A DNA stretch of 21,817 nucleotides from Nephromyces sp. MM_2019 (Eukaryota; Apicomplexa; Aconoidasida; Nephromycida). The translations under genes and the position numbers were made by a program. Position 1 is the first letter of the stretch; each line of letters starts with the position of its first letter. The stretch is taken from contig JADHZB010001121.1 of NCBI GenBank assembly GCA_015657535.1, positions 1 to 21,817 of the forward strand, written 5' to 3'. The notes under the pieces are model-generated. The model was not told the DNA's origin, searched no databases, and worked only from the letters and a program-made list of their open reading frames with translations. This document shows positions 20,401-21,817 of the stretch, in pieces.

Positions 20401-21532
20401 ACACAACAATCCACCCATGAAAACACAAGAGGAATTCAACACAAACACAAAGAAAGTTGACACACACAACTCTATAGGCAATTCAAATGCTACTAATGAT
20501 GGAAAATTAAGAGGGGAAAAGGAAGGTCAGCAGGATAAACCTAGTATGAAAAAGGGGACATATGATGGTACAAACATTTATATTTCTATCATATATTTAA
20601 GTACACACACTTTTTTATTGTGTATTTCAGTACACACACATTCCTATATTCATTTTGTGGTACACATATTCGTATTTTTATTGTGTATTTGGGTACACAC
20701 ACTTTTTTTTTTTTATGTGTGTGGGTAAACACAGGGTGTTTTTTGATTGCATATGAACCTATTACACATGTATATAAATATATATACATACTTGTTATTA
20801 TATGTGTATATACAATCCATCATACACAGATTAATACATATATATATATATTTGTGTATACACACATCTACACACAGCTAATTGGTATAATGAACAACTA
20901 TTACTTTCCTATCAAAATTACCCTACACGATTTGATGGCGATCGTCTAAATCTATATATCCCCAAGATTCCTTGGAAGGCCCCACACTCTGCCTTTCCTA
21001 CTACACACATTGATAATTTTAAAACGTACGAGTTATTATACACACACACACACACACATTTTATTCTATATAAATTTTGAGGCACACATTACATATTTTG
21101 ACGAATATATAATTTTACATACACATTACACACTCTGATGTATATATATCTATATAATACTGAGACACGCATTACATATTTTGATGTGTATATATTTATA
21201 AACTTTGAAGCACACATCTTAACACACATAAACCATCTAAATATTTTTAGATGATATAACCTTAACAAGACCTAATATATATATATATATACCAATTCCA
21301 AATATAACTATATAGTTTATTCACATCTTTAAGATTTATAGTGATATAAACACACAAACACATTTATATATAATTTCTTATTAACTAGGCCCCAGACATA
21401 CCAACTACTCAACACAGACACGTTATTTTTCATTTTTTACTACCAAATGGTAATAAACAAAATTTTATATCATTTTTCTAACACGCTTTAAACACTATGC
21501 ACAAACTTATACACACACACTTGCACACATGC

Positions 21533-21571
<39 letters not shown>

Positions 21572-21735
21572 CTTACAGGGCACATATCAACAATATTTAG
21601 CAGCACAGGAGTTAAAAAGGAGAAATTGGCGATTTCATAAAAAGTCGTTGATTTGGTTTCAAAGACATGAGGAGCCACGTGTTACTAACGAAACTTCAGA
21701 ACAGGGAGATTACATATTTTTTGACCATAAAAATG
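17457..21735 (+). CDS. NOT3: CCR4-NOT complex subunit NOT3/NOT5-like, twelve exons, 3' end beyond window
   Basis: Exons: 17457-17626, 18015-18102, 18174-18239, 18501-18630, 19059-19162, 19414-19543, 19608-19649, 19745-19849, 20250-20567, 20878-21025, 21389-21449, 21579-21735. All junctions are GT-AG and keep phase, giving 506 residues plus one base; a final exon of roughly 25 residues lies off the right edge. The protein is a scaffold of the CCR4-NOT deadenylase complex. Residues 1-230 form the charged coiled-coil N-terminal Not3 domain: [20 protein letters not shown] at the start, [19 protein letters not shown] at the first junction, and [19 protein letters not shown]. Residues 231-384 are a low-complexity Pro/Ser/Thr/Asn linker. 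Residues 386-506 are the C-terminal NOT box, with [37 protein letters not shown] and EQGDYIFFD, matching CNOT3/Not5 closely. Length is nearer yeast Not5 than human CNOT3. NOT2 is a less likely alternative because of the N-terminal domain. ATG 17457 has A at -3 and G at +4. Confidence 0.93.
17640..17972 (+). repeat. CA, TA and TG tracts in intron 1 of the NOT3-like gene
   Basis: Intron 1 (17627-18014) has CA tracts near its 5' end (about 17640-17650, 17677-17688 and 17722-17732) and a pure TG run near its 3' end (about 17947-17969, GTGTGTGTGTGTGTGTG). The two kinds are complementary and could pair within the pre-mRNA. Confidence 0.8.
18640..19040 (+). repeat. Degenerate tandem repeat of TGTGTATCTAAGATG type in NOT3 intron 4
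   Basis: Intron 4 (18631-19058) begins with ACACACTGTGTGTGTGTG, then repeats variants of GTGTATCTAAGATGTGTG at irregular spacings of roughly 17-45 bp across about 400 bp, with ATCTAAGATG recurring exactly at several places (for example near 18743, 18779 and 18816). It looks like an aged minisatellite. Confidence 0.8.
19866..20070 (+). repeat. 15-bp minisatellite with 11-bp variants in NOT3 intron 8
   Basis: ATCAC/ATTAC recurs every 15 bp at 19876, 19891, 19906, 19921, 19936, 19951, 19966, 19981 and 19996, then after 11 bp at 20007, 15 bp at 20022, 11 bp at 20033 and 15 bp at 20048. Units are ATCACATACACACAC, ATTACATACACACAC and, later, ATCACATACACACAA/GA forms, so variants are clustered by position. 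This is typical of stepwise array growth. Confidence 0.92.
21523..21571 (+). repeat. (TA)n tract in NOT3 intron 11
   Basis: Alternating TA sequence lies directly upstream of the 3' splice site (CTTACAG, AG at 21577-21578). A similar (TA)n run closes the window at about 21797-21817 inside the last, incomplete intron, which begins with GT at 21736-21737. Confidence 0.85.
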
Positions 21736-21817
21736 GTAATATTTACACACACACAAATATATATATATATTTTTATTCCTGATTATCTCTATTTATTCTA
21801 TATATATATATATATAT

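Noticed and set aside
19765..20728. Continuous 308-codon plus-strand frame
   Set aside because: Its start is out of frame with exon 8, its middle is the intron 8 minisatellite, and only the 20250-20567 part is coding, as exon 9 of the NOT3-like gene.

Overview
This is a stretch of AT-rich eukaryotic nuclear DNA with GT-AG introns. Gene content suggests a protist: single-exon and multi-exon genes are mixed, there is a BT1-family (folate/biopterin-type) transporter, a eukaryotic-type mitochondrial PGP synthase, and introns packed with CA/TG repeats. An alveolate, most likely an apicomplexan, is my best guess. That guess rests on protein style only and is moderate in strength.

Layout. 1-2150 is non-coding, AT-rich and unusually dense in short perfect hairpins, several with the same loop (CTGGG). 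2154-3341 (minus) is a decayed Ty3/gypsy pol fragment (end of the protease plus the reverse transcriptase core) with in-frame stops. 3342-5816 is AT-rich and essentially gene-free. 5817-7418 (minus) is an intact single-exon BT1-family membrane transporter. 7419-8816 is AT-rich spacer. 8817-9173 (minus) is an unrecognised ORF whose ATG lies 43 bp from the divergent start of the next gene. 9217-10743 (plus) is a single-exon PGS1-type phosphatidylglycerophosphate synthase. 11682-14861 (minus) is the succinyl-CoA ligase alpha subunit in eight exons, which I resolved to base level. 14862-17456 is a 2.6 kb divergent intergenic region, mostly CA/TG/TA repeats, with one non-repetitive island at about 16190-16430. 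17457-21735 (plus) is a NOT3/NOT5-type CCR4-NOT subunit in at least twelve exons, running off the right edge inside an intron just short of its C-terminus.

The window falls into two compartments. Left of about 10.98 kb there is almost no CA/TG repeat, and the recognised intact genes have no introns. Right of it, introns and spacers are saturated with CA/TG tracts, including exactly periodic 13-bp and 15-bp minisatellites inside introns. The ACACAC word also enters the NOT3 coding exons, always as Thr-His. PGS1 and SUCLG1 are predicted mitochondrial housekeeping genes facing each other. NOT3 belongs to cytoplasmic mRNA decay. No operon-like or shared pathway logic links the genes. I found no tRNA, rRNA or CRISPR.
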